From positions 66,236,617 through 66,300,616 of the forward strand of contig OY997588.1 of the NCBI GenBank assembly GCA_963921825.1: DNA of 64,000 bases. Reading direction: 5' to 3'. The stretch's first letter is position 1; each line of letters opens with the position of its first letter. A program made the position numbers and the translations under genes. Source of the DNA: Erodium maritimum. Its lineage: Eukaryota > Streptophyta > Magnoliopsida > Geraniales > Geraniaceae. Shown in pieces: positions 36,536-49,152 of this stretch. The notes under the pieces are model-generated. The model worked only from the letters and a program-made list of their open reading frames with translations, had not been told where the DNA came from and did not search any database.

Positions 36536-38043
36536 AAGATGCCTACGTATCCCCATGGGAATCAAAGCCACGTAGTTCTTCTCTTTGTGGACTCAAGAAC
36601 ACAAAAATGGAGGTGGGAGCTTGCCCAACCCGAAATTGCAAGGGAAGGGGGAGAGCAGTTTTGTTTCCTATTCTTGTCTTGTGTTTTTTATGTTGAAAAA
36701 AGATGACTTAAACATAACAAAACCCATACTTGTCCAACTAAAGGCATGGGACAAGTATGGTGTCAAGTAAGGTGTAAATAAGACAAAGTATGGCAAGACA
36801 AGATTGGGTTAGGTGGTGAATCACCAACACCTTAATCCTTGTCTTGCTTACTTAGTACTAATTAATCAAGACCTAATTAATTAGTTCCATGGGCCTTGGT
36901 TGCATGGGCCTTTCATGGGCCTCTTGGAACATGGCCCGTGGCCATTTCCAACGAGGTCCCGTGATCCGCTCATCGCCTCCAAGCCTTCCATACCGGAAAT
37001 GTCCAACATTATCCGACGCGATCAATCCCAAGACTCCAATCCTTGTCTCGATCCGTAAATTCCTATTCACTTACGGGCACATGACCCAAAACCCAGTTTT
37101 GGTCATGTCCCGAGACAACTCCCTTTTGGCCATTCTCCTTAAATGTGTCAATGAGTTTCATCCTCCGGTGTGACCCTTAGGTTTATGCATGTGAATAGAT
37201 CAACGTAAAATCCAATTTTACTTGATCCTATTTAAGTGGCAACAACGAGACTTTAGTATTGCCTGACACTGCATAATGAATCGACCCTGTCGATTCTAAC
37301 CTTTCCGTCGTCCCTATCATTATTCTTTTATCTCTGATATCCTGATTGAGATAAGGCATAGAGCCGTCATCCTTATTATTCTTAATCACAGTTCCTTGAT
37401 ATGTTAGATGACTGAATATATGATACCCAGTATCATGTGCATGGCCATGCTATTCTTTCAGTCACCCTCGATCAACCGGCCGAGAACCGATATCTTTCTC
37501 ATATCTCAGTATGAGGGATAAATCCCTTAGCCGTCTTTCGTGTCACTCATGTAGCCCGTCTCCAAGCCAATCCCGGCCGTTATGGAAGTCTGTTACGGAC
37601 AACGTTTGGCTCAGGTCAAACTCAGTTGTTGACTACATAGCGATCACAAAGACTCCTTGGTCTAAGGATACATGACAAGCTACGACAATGAATATGTTCA
37701 TGACTTGATCTATGGCACATATTCATGTCGGGTCGTACAATATCATGTCCCACATGATATCTATTATCAGACTCCGGAATCCCATTCCAATGACTAACAG
37801 AACGTAAGCCATAAACAACCATATTTCATACTAGTCGCTTCTAGTGAAGCTTTGTTGACTAGGGACCCATCGAGTGTGATCTATCTCGATCTATGGTTCT
37901 ATTCGCATTGTGGGCATAGATCAGAGCACACATTGATATATTACTCCAACACATAAGTAATATAAAGTCGCTTTAATTTTATTGCTAACGATGATATATA
38001 CATTTGGACATTTAGCATTGAACTACGGGCACTAAGACTAACA
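36536..38043 (-). repeat. E0 5' LTR, right piece
   Basis: Continues from 28070 after removal of M1 and one TCTCC copy. It ends AAGACTAACA at 38043. Confidence 0.9.
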
Positions 38044-40596
38044 CTAAATCCAACGATTTAAACCTAACTCTATTATGGCACTGTCATTGGGGCCGCATAA
38101 ACAATAAGCGCCTATCAGCACTTCAGAAGTGCGGACTTTCAGGTTCATTCGAATTCCATTCGATCGATAGGTGCAAGGTTTGTTTGATGGGCAACATAAC
38201 TAAAGTTCCCTTTATCGATCGCGATGAAAGGGCGGGTGAATTATTGGGGCTGATACACTCGAATGTGTGTAGACCAATAAGTTCACGTGCCAGGAGGGGT
38301 TTTAGCTACTTTATCACATATACTAATGATTAGAGTAAATATGGTTATGTCTATTCGGTGAGACATAATTCTGAATCTTTTGATAAATTCAAAGAGTTTA
38401 AGACTAAAGTAGAAAACCAGCTTGACAAAGGTATTAAGGCACTTCGATTGGATCGAGGTGGAAAATACTTGACCACGGAGTTATTAGATCATCTAAAAGA
38501 GAATGGGATCCTTTTGGAATGGACTCCTCCTAGGACACTGTAGTTGAAAGGTGTAGCCAAACGGAGAAATCGGACATTGTTAGACAATGATCCGTTCCAT
38601 GGTTAGTTGGATTGATCTCCCAATCTTTTTCTGGGGTTATGCTCTAGAGACGACCGCATTCATAGTGAATCGGGCTTCGACGAAGGGTGTGGAAGGGACA
38701 CCATTTTAAAATGATATGGGATGATGCCCGCTTTGTCCTTCCTAAAGATTTGTGGTTGCGAGGCTTATGTGAAACATTTGGTTTCGACTAAGCTCGAACC
38801 AAGATCTGAGATATGCACCTTCGTGTGGTATCCCAAAGAAACAAGGGGATACTACTTCTACAATCCATGAGAACATGGTGTTCGTCGCATGGGGTGGGGT
38901 CTTTATGGAAAAAGAGTTTTGTTTCCAAAGACGTCATTGGGAGGACTGTGCATCTCGAAGAAATTCAGGATGGTACAGATCTGTCTAAACCAATTGGCAA
39001 CCCAGTAGAAAGAAGCCAGAGATTGTCGTAGAGTAAGAACCAATTCCTGTTACAATTCCAGAAGGTCCAAGGCGATTTGAAAGGATCAATCTTTCTCCTC
39101 CAAGATATGGTATCCGGAGGTGACAATGAAGTCATGGTGGATCACGATGATCCAGCCACCTTTCAGGAAGTCGTGGATGGGCCCGACTCCGAGTTATGCT
39201 TGGGAGCCATGAGGGAGGAAATGCAATCCATGTCGGACAACTGAGTCTGGGAACCGGTTGATCCCATCAATGTTGTGAGGACCATCAGATGCATATGGAT
39301 CTTCAAGGTGAAGATGGACATGGACGGCAACCCTCTGACCTACAACGCTCAACTGGAGGCGAAAGGTTATAGGCAGATCCAATGGATTGACTATGAGGAA
39401 ACCTTCTCCCTAGTGGCTATGGTCTAAATCGATCCAAATTCTTCTTGACATAACTGCGTATCATAATTACGAGATATGGCAAGTGGGTGTCAAAAACGCT
39501 TTCATAAATTGAAATTTGACTGAGTACGTTTGTATGTCTTGACCCAAAGGTTTTGACGAAGCCTTATGTTGTTCCACGAACGAGGATCGAACTTCTCGGA
39601 GTTTGATCCTTTGTTTTGATGAAGCTGTAATCGGATATAGCTTAATCAAGAACGAGGATGAATCTTTCGTTTATAAGAAGGCTAGTGGGAGCAAGATTAC
39701 CTTCCTTGTTCTTATTGAAAACGACATCCCAACCTTGCACGAGAGTAAATCTTGGTTGAGGAAGTGTTTTTCAATAAAGGACTTAGGCGATGCTTCTTAT
39801 ATCTTTAGGATTAAGATATGTATAGATCACTCCAAGAGGGTCTTGGATTTAAGTCAGGGAACCTATGTGAACAAGGCATTGAGTAGGTTCTTAATGCTCG
39901 ATTCAAAGAAAGGACTCTTACCCACTAGTCATGGCATTCATCTCAGCAAGACTCAGTGTCCTAAGACACCTGATGAGCTGAAAAGGATGATGAAAATCCT
40001 ATGCGCCTGGGGGCTGGATCGATCATATATGCCATGACATGTATGAGACCAGACGTCTCGTAAGCCTTATGTTGTACCAGTAGACATCATTCTAACCCGG
40101 GGGAAAGATGATGCTGAACTAGTCGTCGAAGGATAAGTAGACGCTAGTTTTCCAAGACAAATCCAGATGACTTTAGAAGTCAATCAGGATATGTGTTTAC
40201 GCTGAATGGCAGAGCTTTAGCTGGGAGAGCGTAAAGCAAGATGTCATTGCCGAATCTACGACAGAGGCCAAGTACATGGATGCTGCAGAGGCAGCTAAGG
40301 AGGCTATGTGGATTTGGAAATTCATGGCAAGGCTGGGTGTAATTAAAAACCCATCCAGCCCGGTGAATCCATTTTGCCACAACGCAAGGTCCATTGCGCA
40401 AACTATAAGCCCAGATCGCATAACAAATCCAAACATGTATTGCGGCATATCCACCTCATCAGAGAAATACTGAATTGAGGTGAAATGAAGATAACCTATA
40501 TTGCAACAGATGATAAAATAGCCAACCCTTTGTTGGACATGTAAATTTGATGGGGACTTATTGGAGTTTAGATTGGAACTAAGGCAAGTGGGAGAT
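38044..40596 (+). pseudogene. Copia element P2: integrase to RNase H remnant
   Basis: Begins abruptly inside the GAG-pre-integrase region (CTAAATCCAACGATTTAAACC). Integrase shows HSNVCRP and GVAKRRNRTLL (Lys for catalytic Glu) after a premature stop, as in P1 and M1. Reverse transcriptase has a private rearrangement near 39545-39600 (a stretch is replaced before the SFDEAV-like segment). It again reads ITFLVLIENDIPTL without YVDD (about 39700-39740). RNase H has the shared frameshift. Near 40530 part of the 3' untranslated region is missing. Confidence 0.88.
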
Positions 40597-42135
40597 TTTT
40601 AGTCTTAGTGCCCGTTGTTCAATGCTAAATGTCCAAATGTATATATCATCGTTAGCAATAAAATTAAAGCGGCTTTATATTACTTATGTGTTGGAGTAAT
40701 ATATCGATGTGTGCTCTGATCTATGCCCACCATGCGAATAGAACCATAGATCGAGATAGATCACACTCGATGAGTCCCTAGTCAACAATGCTTCACTAGA
40801 AGCGACTAGTATGAAAGATGACTCTTTATGGCTTACGTTCTGTTAGTCATTGGAGTGAGATTCCAGAGTCTGAACATAGATATCATGTGGGACATGATAT
40901 TGGACGACCCGACATGAATATGTGCCATAGATCAAGTCATGAACATATTCATTTTCGTAGCTTGTCATGCATCCTTAGACCAAGGATTCTTTGTGATCGC
41001 TATGTAGTCAACAACTGAGTTTGACCTGAGCCTAACGTTATCCGTAACAGGGCTTCCATAACGACCAGGATTGGCTTGGGGACGGGCTACATGAGTGACA
41101 CGAAGGACGGCTAAGGGAATTATCCCTCATACTGAGGTATGGGAAAGATATCGGTTCTCGGCCGCTTGATCGAGAGTGACTGAAAGAATAGCATGGCCAT
41201 GCACATGATACTGGGTATCATATATTCAGTCATCTCACATATCAAGCAACAGTGATTGAGAATAGTAAGGATGACGGCTCTATACGTTATCTCAATCAAG
41301 ATATCGGAGATAAAAGGATATTGACATAGACGACGTAAAGGTTAGAATCGACAGGATCGATTTGTTATGCAGTGTCAGGCAATACTAAAGTCCCGTTAGT
41401 TTCCACTTAAATAGGATCAAGTAAAATGGGATTTTACGTTGTTCTATTGACATGCATAAACCTAAGGGTCACACCGGAGGGTGAAACTCATTGACACATT
41501 TATGGAGAATGGCCAAAAAGGAGTTGTCTCGGGAAATGACCAAAACTGGGTTTTGGGTCATGTGCTCTTATGTGAATAGGATTTTACGGATCAAGACAGG
41601 GCTTGGAGTCTTGGGATAGATTGTGTCGGATAATGTTGGACATTTCCGGTATGGAAGGCTTGGAGGCGACGAGCGAATCACGGGACCTCGTTGGAAATGG
41701 CCCCGGGGCATGCTCCAAGAAGCCCATGAAAGGCCCATGCAACCAAGGCCCATGGAACTAATTAATCAAGTCTTGATTAATTAGTACTAAGTAATGAAGA
41801 CAAGGATTAAGGTGTTGTTGATTCACCACCTAACCCAATCTTGTCTAGCCATACTTTGTCTTATTTACACCTTACTTGACACCATACTTGTCTTATGCCT
41901 TTAGTTGGACAAGTATGGGGTTTGTTATGTTTAAGTAATCTTTTTTCAACATAACAAACACAAGACAAGAATAGGAAACACAACTTCTCCCCCCCCCCCT
42001 TCCCTTGCAATTTCGGGTTTGGCAAGCTTGTGAATCCATTCTTTGTTAGTTGTTTCATGGTTTAATCGTCTCTTGGTTTTCATTGATTTTCCGCTGCGAG
42101 TTGGTTCATCTCCAACCCTACCTCGAGACCCAACA
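40597..42135 (+). repeat. P2 3' LTR, internally deleted
   Basis: Starts TTTTAG (TGTTAG mutated) after a recognisable polypurine tract and ends GACCCAACA at 42135. About 140 bp are missing at 42028 (GGCAAGC joined to TTGTGAATCC). A run of nine C's lies at about 41990. Confidence 0.88.
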
Positions 42136-42726
42136 CTACAATCCCTGGGACGGTAGTTGACGGAGGAAACCTTGTGGAACAAGACAGAAGCCGTGGAAGG
42201 AATGTGGTACAAAGAAATGTGGTCGTGCAAAAAAAGGACAGCCAAAAAAGACAGCTCCTCCAACCATCTTTTACCAGACAAGAGCCAAAACATCAGCTGA
42301 TAAAGGGGGTCAGGCGGGAAGCTTCACTATTGATATTGCTAAACAAAGTAACGAAGGAACGTGGAGCTTTAGCAAGCGATTTGTGAAAAAGGCTGCTGCC
42401 AAGTCCACAGTTTGTGAATCCCCACAGCATGTTGAGTCTGAGGAGGAAGTCGAGGATAGCGAGAATGAGGTTATTCCAGAAGCGTTTTCAGGAAATTCAA
42501 CTCCTGTTTCGGTTTCTAACCGATTCCTCTACTTGAATCCGGATAGGAAGTAGGCAAGGAGGGCGGTGCTCTGTCTAGTTTGCTTTCCTGTTCTTTGTTT
42601 TTAGTTTTGCTATACGCTTGTTTCGGTTTGGGGAAAAGGTTTTTTTAAGGATCGTTTTTCTTGCATCGTTTTACTTTCTTGTAGAACGTTTGCTTAATAT
42701 AAAATTTTCGCTTATCAAAAAAAATT
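42136..42726 (+). pseudogene. LINE fragment: ORF1 C-terminus and 3' tail
   Basis: One frame reads PTIFYQTRAKTSADKGG and then an acidic tail (SEEEVEDSENEV), ending NPDRK-stop at about 42552. It resembles the ORF1 C-terminus of the neighbouring LINE at 45768-46084. A 3' untranslated region follows with TTTGCTTAATATAAAATTTTCGCTTATCAAAAAAAA, a typical plant L1 ending. ORF2 is missing between the two, so this is either a deletion copy or a non-autonomous derivative. Confidence 0.6.
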
Positions 42727-42926
42727 ATATATTTTTTTTTATTCTCATTCATAGCAAAGTTCAATTAGCTCCCAGCTCCTTGACCATTCGCTTGAACGAG
42801 GATACATTCAATCTGTGGGTTGAACCGCTTTCTGCCAGCATCATCCCTTTGCCCAGATCACCGTGTCCTCAATCCACTTCTTCATCGGATCCCCCTTCAA
42901 CTCCGACGAGGGGTGCTGAAAGTAAA

Positions 42927-44075
42927 ATGGTGAGAGAGAGTGAGAGAGTGACTGCCGGCGGCTCTTCGTCAAGGAATGGGGTCCAAGGTCGCGCCTTCAA
43001 GGATGTTGTGGCTGAGGGTTCGGGCTCCAAACAGGAAGGTGTTACAAAGGTATTTGTCTGTAATATCCCCTTTGGAACGATAGAAGATTGGTTCTGATCA
43101 TACTTTGGTAGCTGTGGGAAGTTGAGCCACTCGATTTTGGTGAAACGACCCAATTTGCGACTAAAGTATTTTGGTTTCCTTCATGCAACCTCAAAGGCGG
43201 AGGCGATGAAGATTTTTAATCGCCTAAATGGGATGAAGGTCAGGGGCCATGTACTCTTCGTCGCCTTGGCTTGGGACTCTCATCGGTGAAGAAACCAAGC
43301 AAAGTTTGGAATAAAAGATCAACGTCCTATGAGAAAATTAGTCTTTCGCTGGCTAACTCGAAGCTGGATTGGATTAAATCGAGTGCTCTTGGCTTTAATC
43401 GCTCTAATCTTTCGAGGAGTCAGCTGCTCGAAGCGTTTTCCAGTAATGGAGCCCCTAGTACGGAGCTCCGCCATCTTGGGGGTGGTGTTTATTTAATTAA
43501 TTGCGCTGATGCTGTTTTTGGTTCAATGATCAGAGAGACTGGATGGAAATAGATAGAATCTTGGTTCCAATTGATTCATCTCTCTGGGGATGTGGTGTTG
43601 GAAGGGGGTGTATGGAGCTGGTGTAGAATTGAAGGGGTGTCGTGGCATGGGTGTTCTTTGGATTCGATCCGACACTCACTTCAGAAATTGGGGAAGGTCC
43701 AGTGGGTGGTATTTGATCCAAATGCTGATGAGGAATTCTTTATTTCAGCAACAGTTTTGATTGCTGCGACAGCTGCAATAACTAGAACAACTTGAATTTG
43801 GATTTTGGGATTGGGTCTTTCCGAATTACCATTTCCCCATCGGAAAAAACAGTTCTAGAGCCTCTACCGCCGAGGTACTGTCTCCGGCTCCAGTGTCAAC
43901 TGCGGGTGATTCTATCCCGACTTCGAAGGACAATTCTGAATTTCAGAATTCCCGTGAAGAAGGGGAGATTGTTGAGCATATGGATCAGAACGATATGAGT
44001 TTAGCTGTCCCGGATTTGGCGTCTTGCCCTGCGAATTTGGTGGCATTCAACCCTGACTTGGCTAAATGTGTTACA
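42927..44075 (+). pseudogene. L1-type LINE ORF1 with RNA-recognition motif
   Basis: Starts MVRESERVTAGGSSSRNG. The RNA-recognition motif begins with VFVCNI (RNP2-like, about 43050) and includes KYFGFLHAT (RNP1-like, about 43168), interrupted by a stop after EDWF. The chain continues out of frame with SLANSKLDWIKSSALGF and WCRIEGVSWHGCSLDSI, a central ORF1 domain. An ORF1 with this domain is known from the BNR-type L1 subclade of plants. The protein would bind LINE RNA. A solo LTR interrupts it at 44076. Confidence 0.75.
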
Positions 44076-45762
44076 TGTTAGTCTTAGTGCCTGTAGTTCA
44101 ATCCTAAATGTCCAAATGTATATATCATCGTTAGCAATAAAATTAAAGCGGCTTTATATTACTTATGTGTTGGAGTAATATATCGACGTGTGCTCTGATC
44201 TATGCCCACCATGCGAATAGAACCATAGATCGAGATAGATCACACTCGATGGGTCCCTAGTCAACAAAGCGTCACTAGAAGCGACTAGTATGAAAGATGG
44301 CTCTTTATGGCTTACGTTCTGTTAGTCATTGGAATGGGATTCCGGAGTCTGATCATAGATATCATGTGGGACATGATATTGGACGACCCGCCCTGAATAT
44401 GTGCCATAGATTAAGTCATGAACATATTCAGTGTTGTAGCTTGTCATGTATCCTTAGACCAAGGAGTCTTTGTGATCGCTATGTAGTCAACAACTGAGTT
44501 TGACCTGAGCCTAACGTTGTCCGTAACAGGGCTTCCATAACGGCCAGGATTGGCTTGGGGACGGGCTACATGAGTGACACGAAAGACGGCTAAGGGATTT
44601 ATCCCTCAGACTAAGGTATGGGAAAGATATCGGTTCTCGGCCGCTTGATCGAGAGTGACTGGAAGAATAGCATGGCCATGCACATGATACTGGGTATCAT
44701 ATCTTCAGTCATCTCACATATCAAGGAACGGTGATTGAGAATAATAAGGATGACGGCTCTATGCCTTATCTCAATCAGGATATCGGAGATAAAAGGATAA
44801 TGACAGGGACGACGGAAAGGTTAGAATCGACAGGGTCGATTCGTTGTGTAGTGTCAGGCAATACTAAAGTCTCGTTAGTTGCCACTTAAATAGGATCAAG
44901 TAAAATGGGATTTTACGTTGATCTATTGCCATGCATAAACCTAAGGGTCACACCGGAGGATGAAACTCATTGACACATTTATGGAGAATGGCCAAAAGGG
45001 AGTTGTCTCGGGACATGACCAAAACTGGGTTTTGGGTCATGTGCCCGTAAGTGAACAGGACTTTACGGATCGAGACAAGGCTTGGAGTCTTGGGATTGAT
45101 CGCGTCGGATAATGTTGGACATTTCTGGTATGGAAGGCATGGAGGCGATGAGCGAATCACGGGACCTCGTTGGAAATGGCCACGGGCCATGTTCCAAGAG
45201 GCCCATGAAAGGCCCATGCAACCAAGGCCCATGGAACTAATTAATCAAGTCTTGATTAATTAGTACTAAGTAAGCAAGACAAGGATTAAGGTGTTGGTGA
45301 TTCACCACCTAACCCAATCTTGTCTTGCCATACTTTGTCCTATTTACACCTTACTTGACACCATACTTGTCCCATGCCTTTAGTTGGACAAGTATGAGTT
45401 TTGTTTTGTTTAAGTCATCTTTTTTCAACATAACAAACACAAGACAAGAATAGGAAACACATTTTCTCTCCCTATTCCATGGCCATTTCGGGTTTGGCTA
45501 GTTTCCACCTCCATTTTTGTGTTCTTGAGTCCTTAAAGAGAAGAACTACGTGGCTTTGATTCCCATGTGGATACGTAGGCGTCTTGGAGACTCAAGCCAA
45601 TCATTCGTTACCCGGTGTTCTTGTTTTGGTAAGAAATAGTGCTGAATTTTTCTCTTGTGAATCCATTCTTTGTTAGTTGTTTCATGGTTTAATCGTCTCT
45701 TGGTTTTCATTGATTTTCCGCTGCGAGTTGGTTCATCTCCAACCCTACCTCGAGACTCAACA
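44076..45762 (+). mobile_element. Copia solo LTR in LINE ORF1, target duplication TTACA
   Basis: 1687 bp, TGTTAGTCTTAG to CGAGACTCAACA. TTACA flanks it at 44071-44075 and 45763-45767. The LINE coding text continues on the far side. Confidence 0.96.
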
Positions 45763-45767
45763 TTACA

Positions 45768-46084
45768 ATCCAAGGCCGTTCTAAATCCAAGTATACTCCG
45801 ACCAAAACGTACCAGACCAGATTATGGACTCGTTCTCATGAGAAGGATCGTTCGAATGGAGGTGACGTAGGATCCGTTAATCAAATTCAAGCCTTATTTG
45901 CGTTAGCTCCGAAGGTGAGTACTAAGGCCTTTGTTTCAGGTCAATTGTTTTTGCACCAACTCAATTCAATTGATCTGAACCCTTCTAAACGATCCGTGGA
46001 GGAAGATTTCTCTGATGATGATGATTGGGAGGAAGATAATCTAGTAGGCACCGAGAGTGGTGCTATTGTTTCACCTTCTTTGTG
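45768..46084 (+). pseudogene. LINE ORF1 C-terminus
   Basis: Continues ORF1: TIQGRSKSKYTPTKTYQTR is read across the duplication, and an acidic tail (EEDFSDDDDWEEDN) ends SPSL-stop at 46082-46084. ORF2 starts four bases later. Confidence 0.7.
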
Positions 46085-46088
46085 AAAC

Positions 46089-49000
46089 ATGAGAGTCCTC
46101 TCATGGAATATGAGAGGATTGAACACTCCTCAGAATTGGAACAGTTTGAGGAGCTTGGTGTTTAAGTTGAGACCCAATTTTGTCTTGTTGTAGGAGGTGA
46201 AATGGAGAGTGATTGATTTTACTATTTTGCGAAGTTGCGGTCTTAATAGTGGTTGGAATTGTGATCTGATCCCAGCGGTGGGGAGTGCAGGGGGAGTGTG
46301 AAGCCTGTGGAGGACAGATAGCTTCGTGATAGACAGTTCTTTTGCTGTGGAAACAGCCTTGGTTTGGCAAGGATGATATGTACAAGATAACTCGCCTTTC
46401 TCCTGTATAAACGTCTATGCTCCTTGCTCCATTCGAGGCCGAAGGACTCTTTTAGAACTTTTATTGGACGTCATCCCGTCTCTGTTAGATCATTTGGTTA
46501 TTGGAGGCGATTTCAATGCAGTTCTAAATGAATTGGAGAGGAGAAACAGTGTCTCTTCGAGGACAGATATCCGGGCCTTTCAAGAATTCGTCTCACGGGC
46601 TGCGGTTATTGATTTACCAATGGTATGGTCTTTATTCACCTGGTACGTGTCGGCATCTAAGGCGTCCTGACTCGATCGTTTTGTGGTTTCTACAGATTTC
46701 TTGGAAACCTTTGGACCTGTTAAGCTTTCCAGTTTCCCCAGAGACTTATCTGATCACAGGCCAATTTTGATTTGCAGGGAGATAGTTAATTGGGGGCCAA
46801 AACCTATCAGGTTTATTAACGCTTGGACTAAGCACCCTGATTTTCTGCCCACAGTTAAACGTTTGTGGGCTTCTTACCCATCTTTCGAGTCAGCCAGCTA
46901 CACCCTGTGGTCCAAACTAAAGGCTTTACGTCGTGATCTGTAAATCTGGAACAAGGAAGTATTTGGCGTAGTTGAGAAAGATATTGACAAAATCCAAGCA
47001 GATATGGATGTTTTGGACAAATTGCAGGAAGTCAGAGACTTGACTGAACCTGAACACGCAGACAGAGCTTTGTATAAGCTTCTCCTTATAATCAAACGGA
47101 AATCGCTAGCAAAGATTTGGAGGCAAAAAGCTAGGGTATCTTGGCTTAAGGGTGGAGACCGATGTTCCCGTTATTTTCATAGAGTGGCGAACTTCAAAGT
47201 ACACAAGAACAGGGTTTCTCGTTTCCGTACAGCCCAAGGCACTGTTGATGACCCGAGAGAGATGAAAGAGTTAGCTGCATCTCACTTTGAAGCTCGGTTT
47301 CTGGCACCTATGGGGAGTCGTATATCATTGCATGTACTTCCTTTCTCTACTCTAACAGTGGCGCAAGCTCAGAAATTAGAGGAGGCTTTCTCCCCTGAGG
47401 AGATTAATACTGCGATTGATGCCTATGGAAGCAATAAATTGCCTGGCCCAGACGGATTCTCGTTCAAATTTTTTAAAGTTGCTTGGGATTTTTTGCAGGT
47501 ATATTTGCAATGCTTTATGGCGTAATTTCATGCTTATGGTGATTTGGGAAAGGGCCTTAATGCCACCTTTATCACCCTGATACCGAAGCACGACCAAGCA
47601 GAATTCGTAAGCGATTTCAGACCGATAAGCCTTATATCTGGCCCGTACAAGATCCTGACCAAGGTATTATCTGCTCGTCTAAGCATTTTTATTTCAGACT
47701 TGATCAGCGACACACAAAGTGGTTTTGTAACTGGAAGATAGCTTGTAGATGGCATGCTTGTGGCCTCTGAATTAATTCACTCTATCAAAAATCTAACAGT
47801 TTTGTTGAAATTAGAATTTGAAAAGGCTTACGATAACCTGCATTGGGAATATTTGGATGAAGTCCTTGGCCTGATGAAGTTCCCAAGTAGGTGGAGAGGG
47901 TGGATTCAGGGCTTGTTCCGGGCTCATTTATCAGTTCTTGTTAATGGTTCACCAGGTCGAGAGTTCCAAATGTTCAATGGCATAAGACAAGGATGTCCTT
48001 TGCCCCCATAGACTTTTAGAGTTCGGGAAAGGTCAAAACTTGTTTCATGAAGTGGAAGTGACCAATGGTTTGTCGGTGTCCCATCTTTAATTTGCAGATG
48101 ATACCATCTTGTTCATCAATGGTGATTTGGAGGAGCTGTCGAGGCTTAAGGCCATTCTAGTTTCTTTTAAACGGATATCTGGGCTGCAAATTAATTTTAG
48201 CAAGTCCAAGGCCGTAATTCTGAACGAAAATTTATTGTCTTCGTCTGTTATTGAAGATTGCTTGGGGTGCACGTTAGTAGTTTGCCTATGGCTTACCTAG
48301 GTTTCAGCTTGGGAGCTTCCCCTAAGCGTATTGCGACTTGGGATCCGATTATCGCCAAATATAGGAGGCTTTGGCAATCTGGCATACAAAATTTTTATCC
48401 TTGGTTGGGCGTGTGGTGTTAATTCAGAGCACTTTGTCGGGACTCCCCTTATTTTACATGTCACTCCTCAAGGCGCCCAAGGCCGTCGTTCGAACCTTGG
48501 AGAGCTGTCAGCGCTCATTTCTTTAGAAGTCATACAATTCAGGTAAATCATTTGCTAAAATCAGTTGGGATCAAGTCTATAGGCCGAAGGTGAAGGGAGG
48601 TTTGGGGCTCAGGCGTTTAGTAACTATGAACGACGCGCTACTGGCAAAATGGTATTGGCGATTTGCCACAGATTCCAATTCATTGTGGAAGCAGCTTATT
48701 TGCTCCAAATTTGGCTGGTCGTCAATGGATTGGGATCTAACGGCATTGGATCGAAGGTGTAACACTTTTTTATTCTATCACATTCTGAACCTGGCCTCTG
48801 ATCCGATTTTTAGTACAATGTTTGGCAGGCAAAATTTGTCTTGGAGGGTGGGTGATGGCTCCAGAGCTCGCTTTTGGGATGACCCTTGGCATGGTTATAT
48901 TCCTTTTAAGATTCGGTTCCCTCGTATTTATGCCGCTGCAAGAACACTTTGGGCTTGGTCTCAGAGTACTAGGCTAATGGGGCTTGGAGCATCTTGTCTC

Positions 49001-49152
49001 GACGTAGTATATGGGATTGGGAAAGAGATGAGATTATTTCATTATTGGGCAATCTCCAAGGGGTGTCTTTGGATCCGTTTACTCAAGACCAGATTCATTG
49101 GAACAAAGGAAAGGGTGTTTTCTCACTTGCTGAAGGTTATGGACTTCTCTCT
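46089..49152 (+). pseudogene. LINE ORF2: endonuclease and reverse transcriptase
   Basis: Starts MRVLSWNMRGLNTPQNW, the usual plant L1 ORF2 start. Endonuclease marks are VIGGDFNAVLNE (about 46500) and LSDHRPI (about 46745). Reverse transcriptase marks are NKLPGPDGF, FITLIPK, DFRPISLI, QSGFVTGR, LEFEKAYD (Glu for the first catalytic Asp, about 47810), GIRQGCPL and FADDTILF (about 48095, second Asp pair kept, stop just before). Near 48840 WRVGDGSRARFWDDPW marks the zinc-binding reverse-transcriptase tail region. Many stops and frameshifts are present. It is cut at 49152 by a gypsy LTR. Confidence 0.9.

Larger units (their letters stand above)
8087..38043 (-). mobile_element. Old copia element E0, whole span with nested insertions
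   Basis: E0 is reconstructed from pieces that join when younger insertions are removed. They are the 3' LTR 8087-9763; coding 9764-9993 and 16479-about 18990; leader 18991-19440; primer site 27880-27891; and 5' LTR 27893-28070 plus 36536-38043. The two LTR pieces add to about 1686 bp, a full LTR. Insertions are the CACTA 9994-16478, P1 19441-27850 and M1 28071-36530. The flanks do not match (CAGCT before 8087, CTAAA after 38043), and they belong to different repeats, so one end was probably rearranged after insertion. Confidence 0.75.
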
